A DNA stretch of 64,000 nucleotides from the NCBI RefSeq assembly GCF_040054535.1, contig NC_090783.1, positions 2,437,501 to 2,501,500 on the forward strand, read 5' to 3'. Position 1 is the stretch's first letter. Every line of letters starts with the position of its first letter. The translations under genes and the position numbers were made by a program. This stretch comes from Antennarius striatus. Lineage: Eukaryota; Chordata; Actinopteri; Lophiiformes; Antennariidae. The notes under the pieces were generated by a model. The model saw nothing but the letters and a program-made list of their open reading frames with translations. It was not told the DNA's origin and did not search any database. Below are positions 1-10,941 of the stretch, piece after piece.

Positions 1-66
<66 letters not shown>
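1..66. repeat. (CA)n microsatellite at window edge
   Basis: A perfect CA dinucleotide array that begins at or before the window edge. It lies in what should be intron 1 of the minus-strand ttyh3-like gene, so it would be GU in that transcript. Confidence 0.97.
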
Positions 67-67
<1 letters not shown>

Positions 68-275
68 GCCCCTGGGGGGAATCTGTGACCTCGACAAACA
101 GCACTAAGTGCTAAATACGCAGCGATGCGTGCAGCGGAACACACATGCGTGGCGTCCGGCGTGCAGCTCCATGCGCCTTAAAAAAAAAAAAAAAACGTCA
201 TAGAAACAGAAGCGCCTGCTAAAATATGTCAGTATGTAATCAGCCCTAAAAGAGGGGTCCTTAAAATTCCAGTGG

Positions 276-278
<3 letters not shown>

Positions 279-362
<84 letters not shown>
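279..362. repeat. (CA)n microsatellite
   Basis: A perfect CA array of about 42 units, about 350 bp inside the presumed first intron of the ttyh3-like gene. Short reading frames through it that encode alternating Cys-Val or His-Thr are artefacts. Confidence 0.97.
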
Positions 363-364
<2 letters not shown>

Positions 365-671
365 GGCCTTTAGTTAAACACTGAATGGCTCACAGGAAGT
401 GGCTGTTGGGTGATTCAGAAGCACCTCCCATGGCTCAGGGAGCCGCCTCGCTCTCTTTCTTGCCTCCAATCACCGTCTTTTTTATCTTCCTCCCTCCTCC
501 TCATCCTCCTCTTCCTCCGTCTCTTTTCGGTTCACGTCTCCCTCCCTTTCGCTCACGGCTGTGGGTGTCATCCCACGCCACGCCAAAAATCGTGAGGGCC
601 AAACGTGGGACGCCGATTGCCGCTGAAAGTCACCTGGTTTTCTGGATTTTAATCCAACTGACTAGTAGTTT

Positions 672-697
672 GGGGGGGTGGGGGTGGGGGTAGGGGG
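672..697 (+). other. G-quadruplex motif beside ttyh3 exon 1 donor
   Basis: Four runs of five or more G (672-678, 80-84, 86-90 and 93-97 within 600-699), separated by loops of one or two bases. The G-rich strand is the plus strand, which is the template strand of the minus-strand gene, and the motif starts about 15 bp inside intron 1. The short loops make it a strong quadruplex candidate; any effect on transcription is inference. Confidence 0.6.
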
Positions 698-712
698 TGA
701 GATGCTCCTTAC

Positions 713-838
713 CTTCTGGTACTCGGAGTCCTCCGGCCTGAAGTCGCTGCTCACCATCTGGAACTCCAGGTTGAAGTGGGGCAGCCGGTGGAGGAGATTC
801 ACCCACCAGGGCGGGGAGTAGTTCACCACGGCCGCCAT
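713..838 (-). CDS. ttyh3: Tweety-family chloride channel-like protein, exon 1 only
   Basis: This is a single 42-codon first coding exon, starting at an ATG at 838 and ending at a good GTAAGG donor below 713. The peptide begins MAAVVNYSPPWWVNLLHRLP and continues through HFNLEF to a FRPEDSEYQK end. Human TTYH3 begins with the same PWWVSLLHRLPHFDL pattern and an FRPEDTDYQQ end, and TTYH1 and TTYH2 match less well. Tweety proteins are multi-pass membrane proteins linked to volume-regulated anion currents; this exon encodes only the short extracellular N-terminus before the first membrane helix. The remaining exons lie left of the window. In human, TTYH3 neighbours IQCE, which is the next intact gene here, and this supports the call. 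Which of the duplicated fish ttyh3 genes this is cannot be told from one exon. Confidence 0.8.
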
Positions 839-2219
839 CCCGTTTCAGGCTGTCGCTGCGCCTCCCCCCCTTCGGAAAAAACCGGATCCCTCACTGGAAC
901 GCTGAGGAGAAATCCACATCAGTGGGTTAAAAGGAGACAGAAACCGGTCCAGGTTCAGCATCCCAACAGGAGGCCTCAGGGATGTTGACACCTGGAGCAT
1001 CCTTCTTCCTCCCCGTGGATTGGCTGCGCTCTGCCTTTACCTGTCCCCCTCACCTGCGCATGCGCAGTTGTGATTAAAAAGCGTCCACTAACACTCACTA
1101 AATGAATCCATAAGAACCTTTCTGTTCCTTCCCTACAGTTTTCACCATAATAAACACGGATGCGTCATGTTAGCGTCATGTAAACGCGTCATTACGCAAC
1201 GCAAAGCAAACTAACGCAAATAACCCCGCAAAAAAAAAAAAAAAAATGTCATTCAAAAACAACCCCAGCATGTTTTCAACCATAAATCACCCGGTGAGGT
1301 CACACGTTTAGAGCACAACAGCATGGCTGACATCTATTTACGCTCATATGGAATAAAAAAAAACCATCCAAAACTGTGCGTAAAAGCACCGATCCGGAAC
1401 CACCGGTACCGGCTGGAGCGCGTCGACACACGTCGGTCAACTCGATTATTCGATTTATATTTGATTTCATTAGCTATAATAACCGGATTAACCAACATTA
1501 ACCCGCTTTGTCCGTCTCAAAGTACCGCAGTCTCCCCGAGTCGTCAAGGCAACTCGGCGGCAGACGCGCAGGAATCCGCCCGCGGACACGAAGCTCTGCT
1601 CCGGGGGTGGGGAGGGAAAGACTACCACCACCTACCTAGAAGAGCCGAAGCGGATGCAGAGTCTTGTCGAATGTCGTGTTGGGAATCCAGGCCGGCGTAG
1701 ATCACACCTATTGTCTTCCCGGTTCCGGTGCAGCCGTGCCCTGCTGCATCAACGCGGCCGAACCGAGAGAGCTGCAACCGAGTCGGTGGAGGTTCCGACC
1801 GCATTGAGGGCAAACAAAAACAAAACAGCACCAAATGACGGTCACATTTCACCCAGGAAGCGTCAGTTGTCGACGACCTTCCCTCGAAAGCGGAGGGGAT
1901 CAGAAGAGATGAAGGGTTAAAACTCCCGCAGCCCGGTCAGGAGGATCACCGCCGTGCGCTCACGCCTCGTTTGCGCTCTTCTCTCGGCTCCAAACGATTC
2001 GCGCGTCCACGGGCGCCGTTTCCCACGAACAACCGTCCGTCCGGCGCCTTCAGCGCTGCGGCTCCTCAATTGGATGATATTGCTGGAGCGTGAGGCGAAC
2101 ACGGCGATTAAAAAGCCCTGGAGGACGGGGGCTTTGCGGCAGCGCCAGCTCTTCACACAGTGGCGGAGGGCGCCCCCTAACGGCGAAACGGGAGGAGTGC
2201 GTCCGGATGCAGAATAAAA
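839..2219. other. ttyh3-like upstream region, CpG-rich
   Basis: This is the presumed promoter and 5' untranslated region of the ttyh3-like gene. It is rich in CpG from about 1390 to 2220. An NRF1-type palindrome TGCGCATGCGCA lies at 1055-1066, about 220 bp upstream of the start codon. Reading frames of 76-125 codons on both strands overlap one another, match nothing I recognise, and look like by-products of high GC content. Confidence 0.5.
1055..1066. promoter_or_regulatory. NRF1-type palindromic site
   Basis: TGCGCATGCGCA is a perfect match to the nuclear respiratory factor 1 consensus, which is common in CpG promoters. It lies about 220 bp upstream of the ttyh3-like start codon. Confidence 0.55.
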
Positions 2220-2540
2220 TAACTCCCGTTATTTTGCGTCTTTTATAAGTATCTAATAAGAATGCAACCCATGACGTGTAAATAGATCCAGTTTGAATTT
2301 AATACAATACAGAATATATAACATAATATTTATAACAACAAAAACACGTAACACTTTGTCATAGAACAGGATGAGCTCTTTTTGAGTCTTGAATTTTACT
2401 ATTTCTTTATTATTTTACTCTTGCCCCTCTCCGCTGACTTTGACTCCACACCTTTTATTAGAATTCATTTTATCGGCTACACAGAGCCATTAAAATGTAT
2501 TTTAATATGGGTGTTAAGGCTGGGACAGGTCCTATCATGG

Positions 2541-2554
2541 CCACTAGATGGCAG
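2541..2554 (+). promoter_or_regulatory. CTCF-like site
   Basis: CCACTAGATGGCAG fits the CTCF core consensus (CCACNAGRKGGCRS), oriented to the right. It lies between the ttyh3-like promoter and the zinc-finger pseudogene. Binding is inferred from the motif only. Confidence 0.5.
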
Positions 2555-2667
2555 TATTTGCTAAGATATTCTTCTCCAGGTTGTGAATTTTTCTGGCTGA
2601 AGTGGTGCATTTTTGCTGAGAAAAATGAAGAATGCATGTTCAATTTTGCAAAAGCACATGTGTGCAG

Positions 2668-2705
2668 AGGTCACATGTGTCAGAGGTCACATGTGTCAGA
2701 GGTCA
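2668..2705. repeat. 16-bp tandem repeat carrying AGGTCA half-sites
   Basis: The 16-bp unit AGAGGTCACATGTGTC is repeated twice, followed by a third partial copy. AGGTCA, the nuclear-receptor half-site, therefore appears at 2668, 2684 and 2700 with regular 16-bp spacing (a DR10 arrangement). Confidence 0.7.
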
Positions 2706-2819
2706 TGAGGTGCAGTTTCAGAATCTTCAGGTTTGACATTCGTTTTCGGTGGATAAAACCAGGCTACAGTCTGTGTGTTTTTATGTGTCTTCTCAACTTT
2801 GTCATCTCAATATAACTTT

Positions 2820-3345
2820 ACCCACAAGTCTTGCAATGGTGTGCCGCTCGCCGGTGTGGGTCTTCAGGTGTTTTTTTAAATTCACTAACTAGTCTGAAAG
2901 CTCTCCCACACGTCACAAAAGCGTGGGCCTTCTCGCCCGTGTGGATCGTCACGTTTCGCTTCAGCACCGAACGGTCGCTGAATCTTTCCCCGACAGGAAT
3001 ACAGCTTCTCATCCACGTGGATTCTCACGTGGACGCTCTGGAATTAAACTAGAGTTCCATCAACTGGTGTCAAGTTCATCCTGTTCCTCCTTAATCCACG
3101 GAGGCTCCTCCAGTTCCAGACTGGAGCTCCTCTGACCGGTGCAGATCCTCTTGGCTTTTCTACGGATTTATAGTCAAAGATTTTCCCACATGTGTCAAAT
3201 TCTAGATAAGTTTTACTCGAGTACATTTCAGAGTGACTTTCTGACACAGGTGATTTATTTTTGCTATCGTGACCTTTGACTTTTCCTCTCCTTGGTTTTG
3301 GTTCCGTTGATCCAGAACCTCCCGGTTCTTCTCTTTCCTCATTTT
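2820..3345 (-). pseudogene. Decayed C2H2 zinc-finger gene
   Basis: Read on the minus strand, the stretch holds remnants of fish-type C2H2 zinc-finger protein. The upstream part reads as an acidic and basic linker with a PGGSGSTEPKPR-like stretch, then a finger start (TCGKIFDYKS). The downstream part has a classic linker (IHTGEKA) and two CGxAF or CKTCG finger starts. The fingers are broken. In one, the first zinc-binding Cys is Phe (HTGEKAHAFVTCG). In another, the last His before the linker is Asn (KRNVTIHTGEK). The reading frame shifts between segments and stops interrupt it. No intact open frame spans the finger array, so this is a relic of the large fish zinc-finger family. A distant intact paralogue should exist elsewhere in the genome. 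Confidence 0.7.
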
Positions 3346-4221
3346 GGCTCTCAGATACTGGAGATGTTTTGAGGTGAGCGATATTAGGAAATGTAAATGT
3401 AAATTAACTTCACCACACAGAGCCCTAGAGCCTCGGTAATTACGCTAAAATGTGGACAGTCGGAAAATCCTATCACAAAATCGGCAATTTCTGTCAGTAT
3501 TCGGACCTCTGGAGGACGACAGGTGTTTTAACCTGTATGTGGTCCCTTGGCCCCCCATCGTCTGTTAATTATATTAACGTTTCAGAATCGGATATAAAAA
3601 AAAATCCTATTTTTTTTGTCAAAGTTGGTTGAATTTTAGTTGTTTTTGGTGGGTTTTTAAAACTAAGAATCGAATATCTCCTCGTTCTTCTATTTTGATG
3701 TCCGTTTCTGAGATGGAAAGGACACAAAATTGTTCCTTGTCCAGTACTTCAACAGATACTTCAAGAGATTAACATCAATATTTTTTACAGTGTATGAAAA
3801 GAGCTACACCAAACGCAGGTTAAATGATAAAAAACATTTTATTATATTTTAGTTACACACATCATGTGGGGAAAACTGTACTCCTCTTTGTTGACCTCCA
3901 TCCTGATCACCATCGTCTGTTTCTGAACACAAACAGTTGTGGTACTGGACCTGCTCTCCACTCTTCCACGTGTTTAGTATTGCAGCAGAATGATTATTAA
4001 TTTATTCACAGTTTGACTCAATAGTGCATCAGCTGAAAATCACTCCTCAGTCGTACCTCAGAATGACCCAGTATGTATGAAGTGTATTTAGTGTACTGAC
4101 ATTCATATGTTACAAGTCAGGCATGTTAAAGTATGCTTCATTTCACACCTCTGAACTCCACAGGAATACAGTACTATATTGTGTTATACTTTGGCCAATG
4201 AAGCAGTGAGAAATTAGTACT

Positions 4222-4227
4222 TTTATT
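4222..4227 (-). terminator. Candidate iqce polyadenylation signal
   Basis: AATAAA on the minus strand, about 180 bp beyond the iqce stop codon. A second copy lies at 3838-3843. Which one is used cannot be told from sequence. Confidence 0.4.
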
Positions 4228-4406
4228 GCTTAACTGGACTTTTAATTTGAAAATCCACGCTGTAGGCACTTAGGGCTATTTGTCTGACATGATAAACCAG
4301 AAGAATCCAAACTAAAGTGAATGCAGAATTCAGCAAACATTTTCTATTTATCACCCTAACTTAATACTGGATTATCCCAGTTATCACATGCATCCAGACA
4401 AGACAT

Positions 4407-7400
4407 CTATAACTTTAAGACTTCTCTGCTTCTCATTGGACGTGACGGAGACACGATGATGTCATCAGAGTCATCTGACTCCACGGCAGCCGCTGCGCCA
4501 TCAGCTGTGTCGTGAAGCTTTGTTGGCTCTGCAGGAGACACACCGGCGCAGGTTGTTTTTAATGACCCAGCATCAATGCTAATATTAGCTTAGAACATGT
4601 ACTTGTGTTTTATGTGTGGAGATTCCGATCTGACAAAACCCAAACTGTTACGTGACCTCTGACCTGTCGTTGGTGTCATCCTGGAGGGCTGAGCGCTAGA
4701 CGTGAGCCAGGGACCTCCGTCCTCACCCTGCTTTTCATCCTCCTTATGGACGGGAGAAGCACCTTAGTGACCAGAGTGACATATTTTATATAAATACTTT
4801 ATTATTATTATTATTATTTTATCATTTAAAAAAATGTATGTATGGAATATATACATTTCTATATGTACAATCTGTGTGTGACCCTCACCTGCTGTGCTGC
4901 CTTTGTGAGCCGAGCGAGATCTTCTCGGCACCGGTTTGGGCAAGTTGTTACCAATCAGAGGAGGCACAGGTGACACGGAGCTGATTCACACACAACCACA
5001 CACACACACACACACATACACACACACACAAACACACAGAATTCCTGCTTGACAAAATCTCTTCCTTAAACGTCTTCCTCGCAAACAGGACTCACCTCTC
5101 TGCTGACGGACTACAGCGGGCCAGGTGACCCCTAAAGGCAGACTGTATCATTGTCATGGCAACTGCATCCAGCTCCGCTCCTATGGAGGATCCAGCATCA
5201 CTGAGGTTTGCTGCTTCTACAGCCTGAAAGAAAGAATCGAGGATGAGATGGAGCTACAGGCAGAAGAAAATTAGGAAGGATATTTGGGTGATATTTGAAC
5301 CTGTGTTTCCTTCAGCAGGTCCCGTCTGAGGACGTGTCCTCTGAGCGCTGACTGCAGCATCACGATGTCCTGGTGCAGAATAAAGACAGGTGGAGATAAA
5401 CAGAGGAGTGTCTGGAGTTGTGTCCCCATTTCATTGGGGTTTGAACCCTACCTTGTTCCTGTGTTTCCTCCAGTTCCTCTGAATGACCTGCGCTGCTTTC
5501 CCTCTGCCCTTCTCCTCTCTTTCTGACCGTTCACCTCCGTCACCCTCCTCCGTTTCTTTCCTCCCAGCATCCCTCTCCTCTCCCTCCTCCCGATCTTCTC
5601 CAGCGGTAGCTTCCTCCTTCTCCTGTCGGGGCGTGGCTGAGGATGAGGGGAGCTCAGATCGGGCCGCTTTGCTTCTGTCCTTCAGAGTTTGGATCTTCGC
5701 CCTCAACTTGTCCAACTCCTGTCTGGGAAACACAAAAACCAACTAAACAACACAGAAACAAGCGACCAAACACGACCAGCTGCCACAGCAGACGTTCTCA
5801 TGGTCAGCAATACGCTTTTTCTACATGTTAGCTAAGTATTCACTTTTATACCTTTTGCTTTCTAAAATGAGATCAGAGCTCTTTTGTTTTAGAAGAGAAT
5901 CAGAATAGAGAGATATACAGAAACATACTTATGCTGATGCGTGTGTTTCTCCCATTCTTTGCCGCGTTCCGCTTCCCATCGTTCTCTTTCCGACTCTCTT
6001 TCTCCCTTTATTTTTCTGATTTCATCACTGAAAACACAAACAGAACACAGAAACACTCTAAAGAACCAGAATCAATGATTCTGTTTCCATAGCAACCATC
6101 ACTTGGTTTCCCTGATATGTGCAGTGACATCAGATATTCAACATGTTCTACTTACATAACAGAGAGACTGAACTTTAAGTCGCCGCTCACTCACTCTTTA
6201 CTCCTCAGCGTCTCTTCTAGCTCCGCCCTCTCCTCCTCCAATCGGCTGAGGCGTTCTCTCAGATGAGTCGCCTCCTCCCATCCCTCCGTGATCGTTCCCA
6301 CGGAGACCACTGCCTCTGTTGCCATGGTAGATCTCAGAATCTCGGTCGGTACGGTCTGGGTCCCCCGATCCGATTGGCTGCTGCTCTTTGCCGAATGGGT
6401 GTGTTTCCTGCTGTCCTCCAGCCTCTGATTGGAGGAGAGAGGAGTCGGTGTGACGTCTCCTTGTGTGATAACAGGAAACATGTGACTGTGTGTGTTGACA
6501 TGGATTTTGTCTAACCTTCTCCACTTCAAGCAGCCTTCTCAACAGCCTCTGTTTACTCCACTCTCTGTAACCTAGGAGACGCAGACACATCCTTATATTA
6601 ATGAGTTTGAGAACAGCAGGTTACCTGATCATTTGTTTCTTTTGTTTGAAGGATTGAATTCATGACATGGAAATTACAAAAAAAAATTTCAGAGAAAAAA
6701 GCGAAAGCAGATAGTCCTCAACATACAAACACAATTATTTCCAACAAGTTTTTCGTAAGCTGAATTGTTCATAAGTCGTTATTTATTAATTTATAATCTA
6801 TAATTGACATTTGAGGTAATTTAAATGTTATTACTCCTCTAAATAAAAAAGTATTATTCCCTCAGACTGACCAGAAACAATAATAGGACATAAAAACGAC
6901 CCATAATAAAATAAAATACAGGTCGTTTCAAGTTCAGTCGTTCTCGATGATACGTTGGTTTTAAAAAATACGCAGAAAAGAAAAAAGTATTCGTCATTTT
7001 ACTCGACTCAACTTTTGTCCTCCACAAATACTGGACTCTTAAAATCACTTGGAAACTATTAAAAGCACATAATATCATCTTAACGTACAATAACTAAATA
7101 AAAAGACGCATAATCTTATTAAAATGCGTACGTATAGTTCCAATTTCTACTGTCATGGGTCACTCGTGATTCACGCTATCGTTTTGAATTTGGATTTGTT
7201 TATGATAAACTTTTGCTCCTTATAATTTAATTCTTAAGGAGAAAAAGAAGAAAAAGAACTCTCAAAGAACTCTCCACCAGTTTTTAAGCGCATCCAACAG
7301 ACGAGTTAGATGAGTGTTGAATATCGCGTTTGCTCTTATCTCCAAATGTTCGTAAGACGAGTGTTTGTATGTTGAGGACTACCTGTATTCTGATCGGAGG

Positions 7401-10167
7401 AATAAACAAGGCGACTGTCTTTCATTCTGGGGACCAAGACGAGGGGTGTCAGTGATGTTTTACCACCTTTGATTCCTCCTGCGGGGGGGCCCGTATCGAG
7501 CTCCCCCCTGAGGGCTGCGTTCTCCTGCTGGAGCTGCTTCAGGTTCTCAGACAGACGTTGGACGGTGGAGCTTAACGCCCTCTGCTGCCTCTGGGAGCAT
7601 TTGCTCTCTGCTCGACTGCTGCGGACAGGAAGCAGCAGAGAAACGGAGGGAACTGAAGCAGGAGCGACGGATTTCTGGTGCAAACCCTGTCTAAGAACTT
7701 CACTATGTTGGCTGACACCTCAGAGGAGGAGTGTGTACCTCTTCTCTGACGCGTCTAGAAGAATCCTCAGCCTCTGGATCTGAAAGGCGACACAAACTTT
7801 ATCATCTCAGATTAGCACCAACGTAACTATGGTATAACAGCAAGGACACGAACAGCAGCCATGGAGCGTGGGTTTATCCCAGTTTTTGTGCTTATTTAAG
7901 AAACTCTGGAAAATCCATATCCTGCAAGTTACTGCAACCATTAGGTTGTTGATTGATTACTCGGTCTAAAAAAAGTGATTAGATTAATAGTTTCAGCCAT
8001 TTTTGATTTTAAATAACATTTTTGGGTTCCTGCTTCTTAATCTTTGGCTTTTGGATTTTTGGTTGGACAAAAAAAACAACAACTTTGGGCTCTGAGCTCT
8101 TCTCACTTTCACTGAAATTTCACAGACTAAACATTTAATCAATCAGTGGAGAAAATCTTCAGATTAAATAAGTGTGGATGGAACCTCTTCTAAGTAAGTT
8201 TCTACTGTGATCTCCAGCTCCTCCAGGTTGGTGGTCCGTAGCTCTCGTTGGAGTTTACTGGAGACAGAAAGAAGAGAATCTGAATATTTTGCTGCTCCAT
8301 ACACAAACCAAACAGACTTATAAGTGTCTTACCTCAGAGCATTTTCTTTTTCTCTGCACTGCTGTTCCAGCTTCAGGATTCTCTGTTTCAGCCCATTGAC
8401 AACCTTGATGGATAAAATCAATTTAACTAAATCTTCTTAAGATCAAGCAGAATAATTAACAACTGGAACTGGACAAACTCACCACACTCCCGTCTTTTTT
8501 CTTATCCACCAAACTTCGAGTATATTCAGATCCCTATAATAAAAACATTCATAAAAACAATTACTGCGGTTCAAAGTGTCTGCGACAAAACCTGAGCAGC
8601 TTTTGTAATCGTACTTTAGTGGGATCCAACAGTTCTTCTATCTGTTTCTCTCTTTTAGCGTTATCTTCCTCCAGACGGCGCAGTTTGGCTTTCATTTGTC
8701 GGTTATCGGTCTTTTGTACCTGGAGAGTCTGCAGAGAAAATAAATAAGTAATAAATCTCACATCAATAAAGACAGGAAGGAAACGTTCACAGCATAAAGA
8801 ATGCATACGTAAAGAAATAACTCTACACTGCTCTCGGCCATTGCTGACAACCCTAACCCCACCCCACCAACCCTAACCCTAACCCCAACACATAACGCAT
8901 TAAATACCGAACTGAAGTCACTGCATTCCTTTTGTATTATTCATTCTCTCACCTTTTTGAGGTGGACAATCTCTTCTTGCATGTCCTCCTTGTCTTTGTA
9001 GCAACCCGTGGTGAAGGCGAAGCCTGAAACACATGTGGACAAACAGGGAGAGGATTCATAATCAAGTGGATCATCTCTGTCCACCGTCTGCTGACAGTCG
9101 ACTGGAAACTCGTCCGTTTAGCACAGAAATTGACTTTAAAACTTTCTTCTTCTGAACTTTTCCTGACTTAGATTCCCATTCTGGCACGTTAACACACTCG
9201 CTCACCACTGGATTCAGAGTGGAGGTGTTTCCTTGTGCTCAAGGTCTGTTGAAGAAGCTTCGGTGTGACGTTGCACTCTGGTCAAGGAGACGGAAAGACA
9301 AAACATAAATGGTTAATTCCCATCAGCAGGCAGCTATTTTCATGAATCAAATTACCAAATAAACCAAACAAGTCCAAGTCTTGCTTTTATCACTCTTTAC
9401 ATTTTACATCTGAGTCCTGCAGCCACATCCCTGTTGGATACAGACACCTCTCTGTGAACTTACCATGGCCGTTGCTGAGGGACCTGAGATGAGCCAACCC
9501 GCCCTCCCCAGTCGTGTCACCTCTGGTGTCCCCCAGGGACGACCTCGGCGGTCTCCAGGCCGCCACCACCACTCTTCTGGGGTTCACATTCATACTGGTG
9601 AGGTATGGAGACCCTGCACACACACATCATGGAATTCAGAGTCAATCGTTTGTTTTTTTTGTAATATCTGGATAAAAATGGTACTTACCTATTAAAGAAG
9701 GAGACTTGCCAGAAGATCTCTTCCCTTTTGATTTCTGATGGAGCACATGCAGGATATTAGAGCAGCGCCCTGCCCTGAAGACAGCGTCTTAAGACTGCTA
9801 AGAGAGGGATGTGTGACACCAGTGACGCTTACCTTTTCCAGAAAGTCAGCGGAGAAAGAAAAGCCATCCTCCACCTAGTTTGGACAGAGATCTCAGTGAG
9901 GGATGAGGAAAAGTTTAATTCTAAGGGTAACAATAAAAACTCATGAGGAAACAAACCAGGATCTGATTGCTCCTGACACACATCCAAATTAAAGGTGTTT
10001 CAAAATACACTTTCACAACACAAAATGTTTGATAGATTCTCTGTTTAGATGCTGTTTTGGAATTTTATGTAATAATAATAATATATGGATTTGAGTTTTA
10101 TAAGCTATGGACTCACCAGCTCCTCATAGTCTTCATCTGTCTGAACATCACTCGCCTCCTGAGACAT
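4407..10167 (-). CDS. iqce: IQ domain-containing protein E
   Basis: Exons in gene order: 10117-10167, 9833-9874, 9689-9734, 9464-9613, 9206-9277, 8953-9023, 8615-8728, 8483-8533, 8333-8403, 8185-8257, 7739-7779, 7467-7618, 6516-6571, 6195-6424, 5929-6027, 5452-5722, 5301-5369, 5096-5223, 4889-4980, 4664-4762, 4407-4528. They total 2100 nt (699 aa; human IQCE is about 695). IQCE with EFCAB7 anchors the EVC-EVC2 complex at the base of the primary cilium and so supports Hedgehog signalling. Recognisable blocks are SPYLTS near residue 97, KLRRLEEDNAKREKQIEELL, VNGLKQRILKLEQQC, TTNLEELEITVETYLEE and GYREWSKQRLLRR, most of them predicted coiled coil. Three IQ motifs follow (AAQVIQRNWRKHRNK, MLQSALRGHLLRRDL, MIQSAFRGHLARC). 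The tail SDDSDDIIVSPS matches the human end. The Met start is the first ATG of an exon with a clean donor. Intron 12 carries a MITE, and intron 18 ends in a GT-rich tract. Confidence 0.93.
4988..5038. repeat. CA-rich microsatellite at iqce intron 18 acceptor
   Basis: An imperfect CA array. On the minus strand it is a GT tract ending within about 8 bases of the AG before iqce exon 19, so it replaces the usual pyrimidine tract in a 115-nt intron. Confidence 0.85.
6709..7384. mobile_element. Non-autonomous DNA transposon (MITE) in iqce intron 12
   Basis: The element is about 676 bp and AT-rich. Its terminal inverted repeats start CAG[A/G]TAGTCCTC and are about 24 bp with one mismatch. The inner 20 bases at 6713-6732 are the exact reverse complement of GTGTTTGTATGTTGAGGACT at 7361-7380. 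Both ends also carry a second TTCGTAAG-type block further in. There is no transposase frame. The termini resemble those of pogo/Tigger-like elements, but the family is an inference and no clear TA duplication is visible. The near-identical ends suggest moderate age. Confidence 0.75.
8849..8888. repeat. Short interstitial telomere-like repeat
   Basis: Four CCCTAA-type units, partly degraded to CCCCACC, lie in iqce intron 6. It is too short to say whether it came from telomere repair or from simple expansion. Confidence 0.6.
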
Positions 10168-10193
10168 CTTCACGGTTGAACTGGATTCAACTT

Positions 10194-10259
10194 AAATATA
10201 AAGTTAAGTTAAAAATCAAATATAAAGTTAAGTTAAAAATCAAATATAAAGTTAAGTTA
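10194..10259. repeat. 24-bp tandem repeat upstream of iqce
   Basis: The unit starts AAATATAAAGTTAAG and is 24 bp long, with 2.75 identical copies at 10194-10217, 10218-10241 and 10242-10259. The array starts 27 bp upstream of the iqce start codon, so it is in the 5' untranslated region or promoter. Perfect identity suggests a recent expansion, and copy number is probably polymorphic. Confidence 0.85.
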
Positions 10260-10892
10260 GGAAACTTAGGCGCAACCATTTCATTGCTTGCGATCATCGG
10301 AGGCGCATCTCAGGCTGACCGTCTTGCTAGTAGTAAAAACATAAGATAACAAAAGAGATGTTAGCAGCGATATAAATCCGATTCTCGCCTTTAACACTAC
10401 GTACTATCCATGTGACGAGCCGGTAAGAATTACTGCTCAAAATAGCTTCTAAAATTCGTTAAACTGACGATTTATCGACATGCATTTGGACGTTCAAGTG
10501 AGTGTTACAGATTGAGTCGTCTAGCAACCAGGTAAATAAGTCAATTTTGTTAAACGAAAGTCGGAGCCGGAAACTATCTAATTTTCCTTCAAAATAATAG
10601 CGTAACAAGCGTATAACGATAGCGTTTTCGTACCGGAATCCGTGTATTCATAGCGTGTGTATGAATATCAATACTTATTCTATAACAATTGAGTTCAAGT
10701 GATAAAAAATCTGTGATATTTTTAACCAAAAAAGTACATGCTAATCATGCATACACTTATTTTGAAACGGTAAGACGGATGTAAATATTAAGTGTGACTA
10801 CTTGACGGAAGTAAACTCTAAACCACAATGTAGAACAGTGTCGTTTTCCCCCTTTCGCATCCTAGTCTCCGAGTCACTTCCTCCCTTTTTCT

Positions 10893-10941
10893 ATTGGTCT
10901 AGAACTAAAAAGAGGCGGGCCATAAGGACTTTTCCTCCAAT
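10893..10941. promoter_or_regulatory. CCAAT/GC-box cluster
   Basis: An inverted CCAAT (ATTGG, 10893-10897), a GC box (GGCGGG, 10914-10919) and a direct CCAAT (10937-10941) lie within 50 bp, about 730 bp upstream of the iqce start codon. This looks like a promoter core. It may serve an upstream untranslated iqce exon or an unrecognised transcript. Confidence 0.35.

Larger units (their letters stand above)
2220..4406. other. Intergenic region between ttyh3-like and iqce
   Basis: Apart from the CTCF-like site, the tandem repeat and the zinc-finger relic listed separately, nothing coding is visible. Two candidate poly(A) signals for iqce on the minus strand (TTTATT on the plus strand) lie at 4222-4227 and 3838-3843. 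Confidence 0.6.

Noticed and set aside
1917-2217. Overlapping 79- and 87-codon frames on both strands in the CpG-rich region upstream of ttyh3
   Set aside because: No recognisable domain, high Arg and Pro content typical of chance frames in GC-rich DNA.
8849-8888. Telomere-like CCCTAA units as evidence of a chromosome fusion point
   Set aside because: Only about four degraded units inside an iqce intron; such short arrays arise by chance or repair.
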